From positions 458,725 through 493,411 of the forward strand of contig WELA01010381.1 of assembly GCA_009602735.1 (NCBI GenBank): a DNA stretch of 34,687 nt, written 5' to 3'. The notes under the pieces were generated by a model, which had not been told where the DNA came from, ran no database searches, and was given only the letters and a program-made list of their open reading frames with translations. Positions 12,270-21,339 of this stretch are shown here, piece by piece (position 1 is the first letter of the stretch; every line of letters begins with the position of its first letter). A program made the position numbers and the translations under genes. Source of the stretch: Mesotaenium endlicherianum (Eukaryota; Streptophyta; Zygnematophyceae; Zygnematales; Mesotaeniaceae).

Positions 12270-12477
12270 TTTCTAACTTGTTGGCGTCGATCGTCTGCCC
12301 CAAAAGCCGCACGCGGTTGACCTCGATGAGGCCGTCCAATTGCGTGAGGCGAGGCGGGTGCCCCATGGGCGCGCTCCATCTTCACAGCACGCGGCCGCTG
12401 ATACATGCCAATCGCCAAGTCAATGACCATGCACCGCGCGGTGCCGACAAATGCCTGGCTGTCAAAACGACTGACAA
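12270..12477 (-). pseudogene. DNMT3-like cytosine methyltransferase relic, C-terminal half
   Basis: Minus-strand translation gives VSRFDSQAFVGTARCMVIDL, then YQRPRAVKMERA, and after a one-base shift GLIEVNRVRLLGQTIDAN. This parallels, block by block, the last motifs of the methyltransferase in element B (VSRYDSATYIGAARGMLINL, YERPRAVEMERA, GITKINRVRLLGQAIDAN). It covers the region of motifs IX-X of DNMT3-type enzymes. The extra C in GCGCCCATGGGG near 12364 breaks the frame, so it is a pseudogene. The upstream continuation is at 18329-18420, displaced by insertion of element A. No RT or integrase was found attached, so whether it came from a retrotransposon or a host gene is open. Confidence 0.75.
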
Positions 12478-12980
12478 TGTAGTAAAACAGATAGATGAAG
12501 TACTTAGTGAAATATAATACTTCATCTATTCAAGACAAGGATCTTTGAACACAAGTGGTAGCTTCTTGAAAGAGAGATGGCTTCTTGAAAGTTAATATAT
12601 TTCTGGATTTTGGCAAGTACAAGAGTGATTCTGGAATGTCTTTCTATGTTCTAGCTCTTGTTTATATACTTGCTACATAAGTAATTTCTAGGAAGGTGTA
12701 TGTTGATGTGTTGGCACCCAACACATCCCAAAACTTGCCACCTCTTTCTAGAATAATGTACACATGTCCTTTTGACCTAAAAATGGCACATCTGACTTTT
12801 GCCACATGGAGTTCTTCTAGGTCTTTCCTCTAACTTCGAAAATGCCTTGGAAGGTTCAAAGGACATGAACCAAGTTACTAGAGTACCTATTCACACTTGA
12901 CTCCACACAATACTACTCCAAATATATTTGAAAACATTAAAATATATGCAAACTAATATATAATAACTCAAATCACTACA
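12478..12980 (-). repeat. Element A 3' LTR (left copy)
   Basis: 503 bp, TGTAGT...CTACA ends. It contains a perfect hairpin 12705-12727 (GATGTGTTGG, loop CAC, CCAACACATC) and an inverted repeat at 12491-12502 / 12518-12529 at the U5 end. The same hairpins occur in the other two family A LTRs. Confidence 0.95.
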
Positions 12981-12991
12981 TCACCCCCCCG
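12981..12991 (-). promoter_or_regulatory. Polypurine tract of element A
   Basis: On the minus strand GGGGGGGTGA abuts the 3' LTR directly, the position where plus-strand DNA synthesis is primed in LTR retrotransposons. Confidence 0.75.
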
Positions 12992-13017
12992 ATAGAAAAA
13001 GCGACGTCTCGGCGCGT

Positions 13018-13145
13018 CAAGTCAGGTCTTACACATGTGGAGCAAACTAGTCAACAGTTTCAAGTCAGATGCCACACATGTGAAGAGAACTAGTCAAAGG
13101 CGCCAAGTCAGGTGCTACACATGTAAGGTAGACTAGGCAAGGTCG
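13018..13145. repeat. Three imperfect 43-bp tandem repeats
   Basis: Units start at 13018, 13061 and 13104, each beginning CAAGTCAG and holding ACACATGT followed by ACTAG. They lie in the untranslated 3' part of element A, between the polypurine tract and the end of pol. The rest of 12992-13833 shows no coding sequence, only AT-rich words such as CTCCAAAT recurring. Confidence 0.8.
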
Positions 13146-13615
13146 TAGGTGGTGTGACCTTATTGGCTAGCCTACTCCTTAATGATACAGAAAATTGTAC
13201 AAGTTGGCCCAGAATCTGCCACAAATTCAAAAATTCATGGCGGCCACAGAACTGCTCCAAATCTAAAAATTTGAGTGCCAGACGGACCGCGTCGGAGAAC
13301 TCTACCGGGTCACCAAATTTGAGAGCATTCTCATTTCTGGAGTGTCGTTGAGAGCTGAGAGAGTAGGCACTCCTCCAAATCTGTGCAGAAACTTCTGAAA
13401 ATCATAAGTCCTTCTATACTTCTCCAAATTCTGCAAACTAAGTCTCAAACTGGGCGCTGTAAGATGTTCTACCAGAGTCTTGAGTTTCAGAGCATTCCAA
13501 GTTCAGGGGAAGGCACAATGTCAGAAGGCATATTCTGTCCTAACAATGCCAGCAGCCTGACCCCCTTCTACTTAGAGCATCATATCTCTCTCACCAGTGC
13601 TCCAAATTGAGCAAA

Positions 13616-13680
13616 CTTGGACTCTAAATGACCAGCTACTCATGGACNCTTGGACTCTAAATGACCAGCTACTCATGGAC
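13616..13680. repeat. Exact 32-bp tandem duplication joined by one N
   Basis: The 32 bases 13616-13647 are repeated exactly at 13649-13680, separated by a single N at 13648. This is the usual signature of two contig ends that overlap but were joined without merging, so it is probably an assembly artefact. Confidence 0.85.
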
Positions 13681-13833
13681 TACAGCCAAGTAAATTTTCA
13701 GAATTTATCATGCAGAGACCTATCACCAATAGCAGTTTTAGTTTTCTGTCTAGAAACTGCGAGACGAGAAGAGTGTCTAATGTCAATTTTTCCTCTTTCT
13801 TGTTCTTGCAGGCTGCCGCCAAGGGGTCTTCTG

Positions 13834-14029
13834 CTACTTCTTGATGGTGGCAGGCTGCCTCCCTGAAGTCTTCGGGCTCCTAGTAGAGAGACTTGGGGCT
13901 GGTCCAAGATGGGGGTTGGCGGCATGGAAGCGCTTCAATTTTCTCTGAACTTTGTCAAGGTAGTGCGCCGCCACCCAACTATTCTCCGAATCTGGATATC
14001 CTTTCCACTTGATCAAGTATTGCTGCTGT
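13834..14029 (-). CDS. Element A pol C-terminus: chromodomain (partial, gap upstream)
   Basis: Right after the assembly gap the minus strand reads QQQYLIKWKGYPDSENSWV and continues AAHYLDKVQRKLKRFHAANP to a TAG at 13836-13834. YLIKWKGYPDSENSW is the core of a chromodomain, the histone-methyl-lysine-binding module at the C-terminus of chromovirus integrases that steers integration to heterochromatin. The N-terminal strand of the domain lies in the gap. It is the end of the same polyprotein as the pol segment at 14278-16586, though frame continuity cannot be tested across the gap. Confidence 0.85.
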
Positions 14030-14277
14030 NNNNNNNNNNNNNNNNNNNNNNNNNNNNNNNNNNNNNNNNNNNNNNNNNNNNNNNNNNNNNNNNNNNNNNN
14101 NNNNNNNNNNNNNNNNNNNNNNNNNNNNNNNNNNNNNNNNNNNNNNNNNNNNNNNNNNNNNNNNNNNNNNNNNNNNNNNNNNNNNNNNNNNNNNNNNNNN
14201 NNNNNNNNNNNNNNNNNNNNNNNNNNNNNNNNNNNNNNNNNNNNNNNNNNNNNNNNNNNNNNNNNNNNNNNNNNNNN
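14030..14277. other. Assembly gap (248 N) inside integrase
   Basis: A run of 248 N. The protein to the right stops inside the integrase HHCC zinc-binding domain ([12 protein letters not shown]) and the protein to the left starts inside the chromodomain. A gypsy integrase core and C-terminal domain need about 1 kb or more, so the drawn gap length is too short unless the element is deleted here. Confidence 0.95.
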
Positions 14278-16586
14278 AAGTGTCCTCCAAGAGGGTTGTC
14301 GTGTGCTTCTCGTAGAAGCAAGAGCCGGAGGTCTAAGTCATTAGGAACACATCTCTGGCCCGTATCTTGCCTCACCCAATAATTGCCTTCTTGCTTCTTG
14401 TATGGGTCCAAGGCTGCTTCTCCGTTCTTGCAGTAAGGGTCTCTTTCATAGGCGGCTGAAAATCGAGTTTCCAGATCTGTCTTCAGGGATGACATCACGG
14501 CGTTTAATTGCAGTCTTGAGGGGGGGTCAGCCGGGTTTGTCTTGCCGGGCGGGTACTGAATCGTGATGTTGTATTGTTGCAAGTATCCGCTCCATCTTGC
14601 TTGTCTCCTTGAGAGATACGGCTGCGTCTGGAGGTGCTTTAACGCCTCGTGGTCCGTGGTGACCAGTACCTTGCGTCCTTCAACGTAGCAGCGCCAAACC
14701 TTCAAGGCATGTACAATCGCCAATGCCTCTCGCTCCGTGGTTGTATAATTTTGCTCGGCTGGATTTAGCTTCCTTGACTCGTAGGCGATGGGCTGCAGTC
14801 CCTTGCCTTGGTCTTGAAGCAGGATTGCTCCTATTGCATAGGAAGATGCATCGGTGATGACGTGGAAGGGCCAATCTGGGTTTGGACTTGGGAGTGTGAG
14901 CACCGGGGATGTGGTCAATCTTCGCTTTAACTCTTGAAATGCCTCTTCCTCTTTCTCGGTCCATGTATATAGCCTGTCCTTCTTGAGTAGATCTGTCAGG
15001 GGGGCTGCTATGTGCGAGAAGCCTTGGATGAATTTTCTGTACCAATTGGCAAATCCCAAGAATGACTGGAGTTCTTTCTTGGTCGTGGGGGTTGGCCATT
15101 CCTCCACCACCGTGGTCTTCTTGGGGTCTATCTTGATGCCATCAGCAGTCACGTGGAGACCTAGGAACTCCACTTCTTGTTTGGCAAACTCGCATTTTGA
15201 CTCCTTCGCAAACAGCTTGTTTTGCTTCAATACTTCAAGGACTTCTTTCAAGTGTCTCGCATGCTCTTCAAGGGTCTTGCTGTAGATAAGGATGTCATCG
15301 ATGAATACCACCACAAATCTGTCCAACATGGGCTGAAATATGGTGTTCATCATAGTCATGAAAGTTGCTGGCGCGTTGGTGAGTCCAAATGGCAGGACCA
15401 TGAACTCAAAATGTCCATATCTTGTCCTGAATGCCGTCTTCTCTATGTCCGGTTCTGCGATGCGAATCTGGTGGTAGCCGCTCCGTAAGTCAATCTTCGT
15501 GAAGTACTTGGCTCCAACCAGCCGGTCCATGAGCTCATCCATGCGCGGCAGCGGGTATCGATTCTTGATGGTGATCTTGTTGAGGGCGCGATAGTCCACA
15601 CACATCCTCAAGGTACCATCTTTCTTCTTGACAAATAGCACCGGGGCTCCAAATGGCGACTTGCTAGGTCGAATGAAGCCATGCTCCAGTAGCTCCTTGA
15701 TTTGCTTCTTGACTTCGTCTAGCTCCGTGTATGACATTTTGAACGTAGGCCGAGAGATGGGCTTGCTTCCGGGCTCCAACTCTATCTTGTGGTCTACGAA
15801 TCTTTTGGGGGGTAGGCCCTTGGGCAATTCCGGGGAGAACACTTCTTTGTAGTCCTCTAAGACTTCTTGTATCTCCTTGGGAACGGGGCTGCCTTCTTGA
15901 CTCTCGATGTCTTTCTTGATGTCTTTTGGCGTGATCAAGGCCAAAAGAAGCTCGTGTCCCTTCCTCACAAGTCTCTTGAGTTGGAGGGCGGACAATAGTA
16001 TCTCGTGTGCCGGCTTCTGGATGTCTTGGGTCTGGATATTCTGGATTGCGCGCAAAATACAGATTCTTGAAGTGATGTCATTCTTGATCTTGATAGTACC
16101 GGTCCTCCAATCAACTTGGGGGTTGTGCTTGGTCAACCAAGGCGTCCCTAGGATGACGTCGTACTTGCCCAATTGCATGGGGGAGAACACTACTCTATCC
16201 TTGAAGGACTTGATAGAGAGTGCCAAGGGGTACGTCTTCTTGGAAGGGGTAGTATAGGAGAATCCATCGGGCATCATAATCTCCTCGTCGTGGTCAAGAG
16301 TTCGCATAGTAATACCGTGCTTGGTGGCAAAATCTGCAGCAATGAAGTTGCCTTGAGCTCCGCTATCCACCAAGATGTGGACCTTCTCTCCTCCAAGGTA
16401 ACCTCTCAAACTCATTGGGGCTGGAACGTCGTCTTCAACGGGGGTCTCCACCTCACTTGGCGTGTTGCCTTCTCGTGAAGTGGGTCTTGGGGTGGTAGGC
16501 TCCTGGCCTACCGGCGCTGTCCGTTTTTTGACAACTTTTTGGGGCATGAAAGTGCACGATGGCCCTTTTCCTTGCAATAGAAGCAT
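14278..16586 (-). CDS. pol: Element A pol: protease, reverse transcriptase, RNase H, start of integrase
   Basis: About 770 residues before the gap. Aspartic protease: [17 protein letters not shown] at residues about 70-86 counted from the Met at 16586, with the DSG catalytic triad. Reverse transcriptase: [13 protein letters not shown], then [29 protein letters not shown] and the intact active site FIDDILIYS. RNase [18 protein letters not shown], then [27 protein letters not shown] and a terminal ADPPSR where ADALSR is usual. The segment ends in the integrase HHCC motif at the gap. Translation most likely enters by -1 frameshifting from gag at 16523-16529 rather than from the ATG at 16586, which lies inside gag. 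No stops or shifts are seen, so the visible part looks functional. Confidence 0.95.
16494..16529 (-). promoter_or_regulatory. Programmed -1 ribosomal frameshift signal, element A gag/pol
   Basis: On the minus strand the gag frame reads TCA AAA AAC GGA, which places the classical slippery heptamer A AAA AAC (16529-16523) in the correct phase. Ten bases later comes a perfect 7-bp stem with 5-base loop, GGTAGGC-CAGGA-GCCTACC (16512-16494). The gag stop TAG lies in this stem. Slipping back one base leads directly into the open pol frame (KKRTAPVG). Confidence 0.85.
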
Positions 16587-17788
16587 AGTCCAGCCGTCAT
16601 GAGAGCTTCTTTTTCAGCCGGGGAGAGTCTTGCTTTCACTCCTTGCTGGTTTCTTGCATCATAAGTGTCATTGGAGGGTCTTCCACTCTTCCGGGCAGCC
16701 GCGGGGTCCCTTTTAATAACTCCGATTTCCATGGGTGTGGGTCCAGATTCGGATGTGGAAGGGGCTGCGTACACCCGCGTCGTCGGTACCCGTGAAGATG
16801 AAGGCACGGAGTGCTTGAAATCCAAGGTATCCACCTTTTGGGCCACTTCAATGATCTTTGAGAAGTCCGTCAAGTCGCGTAACTCCACTTCCTTTGCCAC
16901 CTTGGGTTTGAGGCCAAAGATGTAGCGGTCAATCTTCTCCTCGAGAGACATGTTGGGGATCTCAAGAGTGAGGGCGTGAAATCTGGATGTATACTCTTGA
17001 ACGGACGTCGTTTGCTTGAGATGGTGGAGCTTTCCTCGGGCAATCTTCTCCGCATTGATGGGCATGAATTGCTTCTTGAGGGCCTCACGAAAATCTGCCC
17101 ATCTTGCATATGATGGTGGGGGCTCTTGGCCGAGCATGGGGTGCGCCATAGCTTGATATATAGCCGCTTGATAGTTACGCCACCATGATGTTGCTGCTCC
17201 TCTAAGTAAGGTAACGGCAAAGGGAACGTAGTCCTCCTCGGGTACTTCAAGGAATGCGAGGTACGTCTCCACTTGGTAGAGCCATAAATTCAGGTTGGCA
17301 CCTTTCCCGGGGTTGAAAGTGTCGGGTTTGCCGGGCTTGATGAGTTTCCTTGCTCTCGTTGGCTCTTGTGGAGGCGCTTGAGCCGGGGCTGGATTTTGAG
17401 CATTGCTCGCAATAGGGGCAACCATGGCAGCCATAGCTTCTCTTGACGCTTGCACGGTTGCTTCATAGGTGGCCAAGCCCACTTGGTTGTGGACGGTCAT
17501 TAGGAAGGCTGCCCACTCATTTGCGGGAACTCCTTGTGGTGGGGTCAACTTTGCTATAGCGGCTGCCACGGGATTTGACGGTGCTCCTCCTTGTGGTGCT
17601 TCTTGTTGTTGGAGATTTCCTTGAGTAGGCTCTCCCATCGACGCTGGAGGAGGGTGTGCTCCTCCTTGTGGTGCTTCTTGTTGTTGCAGATTTTCTTGAG
17701 TGGGCTCTCCCATCGGCGCTGGAGGAGGGTGTCTTGGAGAGGAAGGGCTTCCTTCGAAAGCTTGCTGTTGGTCTTGAGGATCGGCCAT
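16508..17788 (-). CDS. gag: Element A Gag polyprotein
   Basis: 426 residues. The N-terminus is Gln/Pro-rich with two near-identical copies of a [20 protein letters not shown] unit (residues about 22-65). The centre is a gypsy capsid (retrotransposon gag) domain at about 140-270, with [47 protein letters not shown] and [13 protein letters not shown]. The C-terminus carries one CCHC zinc knuckle, [14 protein letters not shown], at about 403-416 for RNA binding. The ATG at 17788 lies 36 bases after the PBS. The protein forms the virus-like particle in the cytoplasm. The C-terminus overlaps pol in the -1 frame. Confidence 0.93.
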   Translation of the reverse strand: MADPQDQQQAFEGSPSSPRHPPPAPMGEPTQENLQQQEAPQGGAHPPPASMGEPTQGNLQQQEAPQGGAPSNPVAAAIAKLTPPQGVPANEWAAFLMTVHNQVGLATYEATVQASREAMAAMVAPIASNAQNPAPAQAPPQEPTRARKLIKPGKPDTFNPGKGANLNLWLYQVETYLAFLEVPEEDYVPFAVTLLRGAATSWWRNYQAAIYQAMAHPMLGQEPPPSYARWADFREALKKQFMPINAEKIARGKLHHLKQTTSVQEYTSRFHALTLEIPNMSLEEKIDRYIFGLKPKVAKEVELRDLTDFSKIIEVAQKVDTLDFKHSVPSSSRVPTTRVYAAPSTSESGPTPMEIGVIKRDPAAARKSGRPSNDTYDARNQQGVKARLSPAEKEALMTAGLCFYCKEKGHRALSCPKKLSKNGQRR

Positions 17789-17812
17789 CTTCTTGTGCTA
17801 CCAAAGTGCCTA

Positions 17813-17824
17813 GCTCCGATACCA
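17813..17824 (-). promoter_or_regulatory. Primer-binding site of element A
   Basis: One base inside the 5' LTR the minus strand reads TGGTATCGGAGC, one mismatch from TGGTATCAGAGC, the complement of the plant initiator-Met tRNA 3' end. The tRNA primes minus-strand DNA synthesis here. Confidence 0.85.
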
Positions 17825-17825
17825 C

Positions 17826-18328
17826 TGTAGTGAAACAGATAGATAAAGTACTTAGTAAAACAGAATACTTTATCTATTCAAGACAAGGATCTTTGAACAC
17901 AAGTGGTAGCTTCTTGAAAGAGAGATGGCTTCTTGAAAGTTAATATATTTCTGGATTTTGGCAAGTACAAGAGTGATTCTGGAATGTCTTTCTATGTTCT
18001 AGCTCTTGTTTATATACTTGCTACATAAGTAATTTCTAGGAAGGTGTATGTTGATGTGTTGGCACCCAACACATCCCAAAACTTGCCACCTCTTTCTAGA
18101 ATAATGTACACATGTCCTTTTGACCTAAAAATGGCACATTTGACTTTTGCCACATGGAGTTCTTCTAGGTCTTTCCTCTAACTTCGAAAATGCCTTGGAA
18201 GGTTCAAAGGACATGAACCAAGTTACTAGAGTACCTATTCACACTTGACTCCACACAATACTACTCCAAATATATTTGAAAACATTAAAATATATGCATA
18301 CTAATATATAATAACTCAAATCACTACA
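17826..18328 (-). repeat. Element A 5' LTR (right copy)
   Basis: 503 bp with 8-bp inverted ends TGTAGTGA / TCACTACA. It should contain the promoter and polyadenylation signals of element A. The U5-end inverted repeat is at 17839-17850 / 17866-17877. Most of the differences from the left LTR cluster in the 60 bases nearest the PBS. Confidence 0.95.
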
Positions 18329-18420
18329 GACAAGAGTGGGCAAAGAACACAAACTCCGCCAATGATGTTGCACTGGGCCTTGAATGAATGCGAATGAAAG
18401 GCCACACGCTTGTGTTTGCA
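18329..18420 (-). pseudogene. DNMT3-like methyltransferase relic, upstream half
   Basis: Minus-strand translation gives KRVAFHSHSFKAQCNIIG and, in a second frame, LPTLVSR. This matches AQRVTALPHQSQAQCEVLG ... LPTFVSR in the element B methyltransferase. The last bases join across element A (after removing one GACAA copy) to VSRFDS at 12477, so the two halves were one sequence. The frame is already broken between the blocks. No homology is recognisable further upstream; a stretch rich in Lys/Arg codons follows. Confidence 0.7.
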
Positions 18421-19617
18421 ATTTACATCTTCTCCGGCTTCTTTTTTTGTTCCTTCTTCTCCGTCCTACGGTGCCTCCACCTTTTTTTGTGAATTTCCCT
18501 TTGTGTATGTTCTTCCGATGGGGACTTGACGAGGGCTTCAAATTTGTGTGTCTATGTGGTTTGAGGTGTCGAGATCAAAAGCTATTTAAGTTTGGAAGAG
18601 GAAGATGGGCTGTGTATTGGGAGTATTGAGGACGGTGTGCTAACCTGCATATTCAGCGGTTTGTGTATGTACTACGTAAGTAATACACTGGTGCATTCTA
18701 TGTATGTACCGCATATATGTCAAGATCATCACTCAATCATTGGTGCAAATTGTGGGTTGTTGTACACCATTGGAGCAAGTGTACGCACTAACTGAGTTCA
18801 GAATAAGTACATTGTCATAAGTTAGGATTAAATAGCAAAAATGCAAGGCACATATTAGTGAGCTGACTAAGGTGACCTATACATTGCTCAAGACCATATT
18901 TTTCTATGAACTTCACGTGTTTCAAAAATGTTATTAAATCTATTTGTTCTTGGATTTATTAACCTAATACTACTAACCTTGCAAGGGCATTCAGTGCCAT
19001 CAAAATTGTTGACTTCCCCTTTCTTCAGTACGCTTAGTTTTAAGCAAGAATGCAAGTCACAAGAAATGACTTGTGAGGAGCTTTCCAGGTGTGAGCAAGT
19101 TTGAATAGAAGACCAAGAGAAAGAGAAAAAGCATAGTTCAATATGCTAAATTTTATAACATTATTTTATTCTTTGACCTCAAAAGGAGGCTGTCCTGTCC
19201 GGGTGTGATGATGCTTGCATGGTGTGGTGTGCTCTATTTTACCTTAATTGGAAGGACTTTGAGTGGACGGGCAAGTTTATACATGTTAAAAGGGGCGAAG
19301 TGCCCTAGTGGAAGCACACTGACTCACAAGGAACCAAACTAGTTGCAGTTATACTCAAGAGTGCAGCGCCATATCGATAACAAACTTCGCAAAATTTTGA
19401 ATATTTTGAGTAGCATGAATGAGCTCACAATTGAAATAGGATTAAAGGTCTTGTCATTACAAACTTGTAGAAATTTAGAGAAGTGAACATTGATGAGTAC
19501 CGAAGAAATTATACATATTTACAATTTTTGGATCTAATCTCTGGCCTCTAAGAAGGAGGGCCGCTTAGCAACAAAAATAACAAGTGTTTGTCAAATTGTT
19601 CCTGACTACTCAAGAGT
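18421..19617. other. AT-rich stretch between element A flank and element B
   Basis: No gene, LTR or RNA recognised. Base composition changes sharply near 19640 from AT-rich to GC-rich, which probably marks the surviving left edge of element B. No LTR for element B is visible here. Confidence 0.5.
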
Positions 19618-20053
19618 ATGCCAGATCAATTATCTGACGCGTTGGGTCGATTTGACGTCCGCATATATGCCGGACCGCCTGGGTTCAGCCGCCCAGCGTC
19701 CGCCAGGTCCGGCGCAGCTTACCGCTATGCCGCACGTCCCCAATGCCGACCCGAGCATGATTGCTCCACAGACGCCAGTTGTCGCGACCTCTCGCATCAC
19801 CTGTACGACGGAGGCACCAGCGACGACCGGTCTCGAGCCCACGCATTCTCCGCAGCCACCTCGGCCACCTCCGGCACTGGTGCTCAGGCAGCCCGCGTAG
19901 TGGCCAGCGCAGCAGGCACTGCAATGACAGCCGTTCCCGTACGCTCGGTCCTACAGCCAGAGCCGGGCCGCGGGTTGCGTGGCCGGCGACGTGCTGTCAC
20001 CCCGCAGCAGCTCAGCCACACGCAGTCTGCGCAGTGAGCGCAGCCTCACGCCG
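19618..20053 (+). pseudogene. 5' coding remnant of element B, GC-rich, Pro/Arg-rich
   Basis: GC-rich sequence open in more than one frame and interrupted at 20053 by the solo LTR. The frame from 19652 is rich in Pro, Thr and Ala (AQLTAMPHVPNADPSMIAPQ), and the frame from 19618 in Ala, Ser and Arg. No capsid or zinc-knuckle motif is seen. It may be the N-terminal part of the element B polyprotein (gag position), which is inferred from location only. Confidence 0.4.
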
Positions 20054-20996
20054 TGTTACGTTTCTGCTTTTCGAGAGGATCTTTCCTCGGTATTCAAGGA
20101 ATATTTAATTCAAGTGGAAGGAAAATCTGTATAATTGTGCAAATCGACGAATACTCGAAAGAGCGAAAATGTAAACTAACGTAGAATGTGTGCTTGTGAG
20201 AGTTGCACTCACAATGATTCTACAGGTATTTATACTGGCACAACATGAGGCACTGGAGTGCTTCGAGTCACCACCTAGGGCACTGGTTCATGTTCAACGA
20301 AAACGGTCGAAGGGACGTGTCCCATTCGGCCGAATGCTCGAAACGCGCCGTTTGGCGGTTTGGAGACTTTTCAATGGTTTTCAGAAAACCGGTTCGCGCC
20401 AAACGGGTGTTTTCGCGTTCTCGCGACTTTTCGAAAAGTCGCGACTGCTCGCGGAGTCGCGTTTAAATGATTACGTCATGAACCAGGAGTTACGAATAAC
20501 TACTTGGCCAATTGGTCTAGGTGTGAACGTTTCAAACGACAAGTCGCGGGTTCGAATCCGCGTCGTCGCAAAGCGACTTTGCATATTTCGTTTCGTTTGT
20601 CTTTACGACGGTTTGTTCGTATCTTGATACGACGGTTTGTTCGTATTAACGACTGGTCGTAAATTCGAAATCTGTGATTGTGCATTGTCGAAATAATGAC
20701 AATCAAATCAACTTAATCAATCAATGATTTAATAAGTTATCGTCTCATAATTAATCAAAGTAACTTTATTAATAATTATGTCGTACTTTTGCGAAGTAGT
20801 CGAGTTACGTTACGACGCTTTGTGCAATAGTATCTCGGTCGTTTTGCCAATCGACCAGGAATTAATCGGCACACACGTGTGGCAAATAATTGAATATGAT
20901 GCAATCATTTATCAAATAATATGATAAATAGTATAACGTACTTTAGGTAATTGGGAAAACGTCCCAAATACGCCTAAAATAGCTCGGATCGTTACA
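20054..20996 (+). mobile_element. Solo LTR, family D (943 bp), in element B
   Basis: Starts TGTTACG, ends GTTACA, and is flanked by the 5-bp duplication CGCCG (20049-20053 and 20997-21001). No internal retrotransposon region is present, so it is a solo LTR left by LTR-LTR recombination. It carries a perfect 24-bp palindrome (20421-20444), two copies of TACGACGGTTTGTTCGTAT (20604-20622 and 20628-20646) and a tRNA-like segment. Strand is nominal. Confidence 0.85.
20505..20570 (+). other. tRNA-like segment with Pol III A and B boxes inside LTR D
   Basis: TGGCCAATTGG (20505-20515) fits an A box and GGTTCGAATCC (20549-20559) is a perfect B box, spaced about as in a tRNA gene. The T-arm folds with an eight-base loop and the acceptor and anticodon stems do not close well, so it is not a functional tRNA. 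It could be a tRNA or SINE relic captured by the LTR. Confidence 0.5.
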
Positions 20997-21001
20997 CGCC
21001 G

Positions 21002-21339
21002 CCACCCAGACGTGGCCGGTCCCTCACGCCGCCCTATCGCGACAGCCGCGATCGGGCAGCCACCCGGCCCTACCACGATGCAGACGATTGGGACGACGGG
21101 CCGCAATCCACCACGTTCGCCTTGCACGCGCTGTACGACCAGCGTCCGCCCGCTCCTCGCAGTCACTTTGCCGTGACGGGCCTGGCGGTCCACCTCCCTC
21201 CAAAGTGGCCCGCACCAGCACTCGCGCATGCGACTCCCGACCCAGTCGCCGTTTTGCAGCCGTTGCTGAACTGGCGCGCCGCCACCAGCGTCCAGACGAT
21301 TTGCAGCCGCTCCACCCTCAGCTCCGTGCCCGGGTGTAG
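21002..21339 (+). pseudogene. Element B coding remnant upstream of the methyltransferase
   Basis: Coding-like GC-rich sequence that resumes after the solo LTR. One frame reads FALHALYDQRPPAPRSHFAV and VTGLAVHLPPKWPAPALAH. Another (from 21088) runs in phase into the methyltransferase frame through a TAG at 21337-21339. No family is recognised. It most likely encoded the polyprotein section before the methyltransferase. Confidence 0.45.

Larger units (their letters stand above)
12478..18328 (-). mobile_element. Element A: Ty3/gypsy chromovirus, near complete, minus strand
   Basis: Bounded by two LTRs (12478-12980 and 17826-18328) that differ at only about eight of 503 positions by eye. It is flanked by the perfect 5-bp direct duplication GACAA (12473-12477 and 18329-18333). 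Reading leftwards on the minus strand: 5' LTR, initiator-Met-like PBS, gag with CCHC knuckle, -1 frameshift signal, pol (protease, RT, RNase H, start of integrase), an assembly gap, chromodomain, polypurine tract, 3' LTR. The near-identical LTRs and intact catalytic motifs suggest a young insertion. It split a DNMT relic. Confidence 0.93.

Noticed and set aside
20505..20570. Functional tRNA gene
   Set aside because: The B box is perfect, but the T-loop has one base too many and the acceptor and anticodon stems do not pair, so only a tRNA-like relic is claimed.
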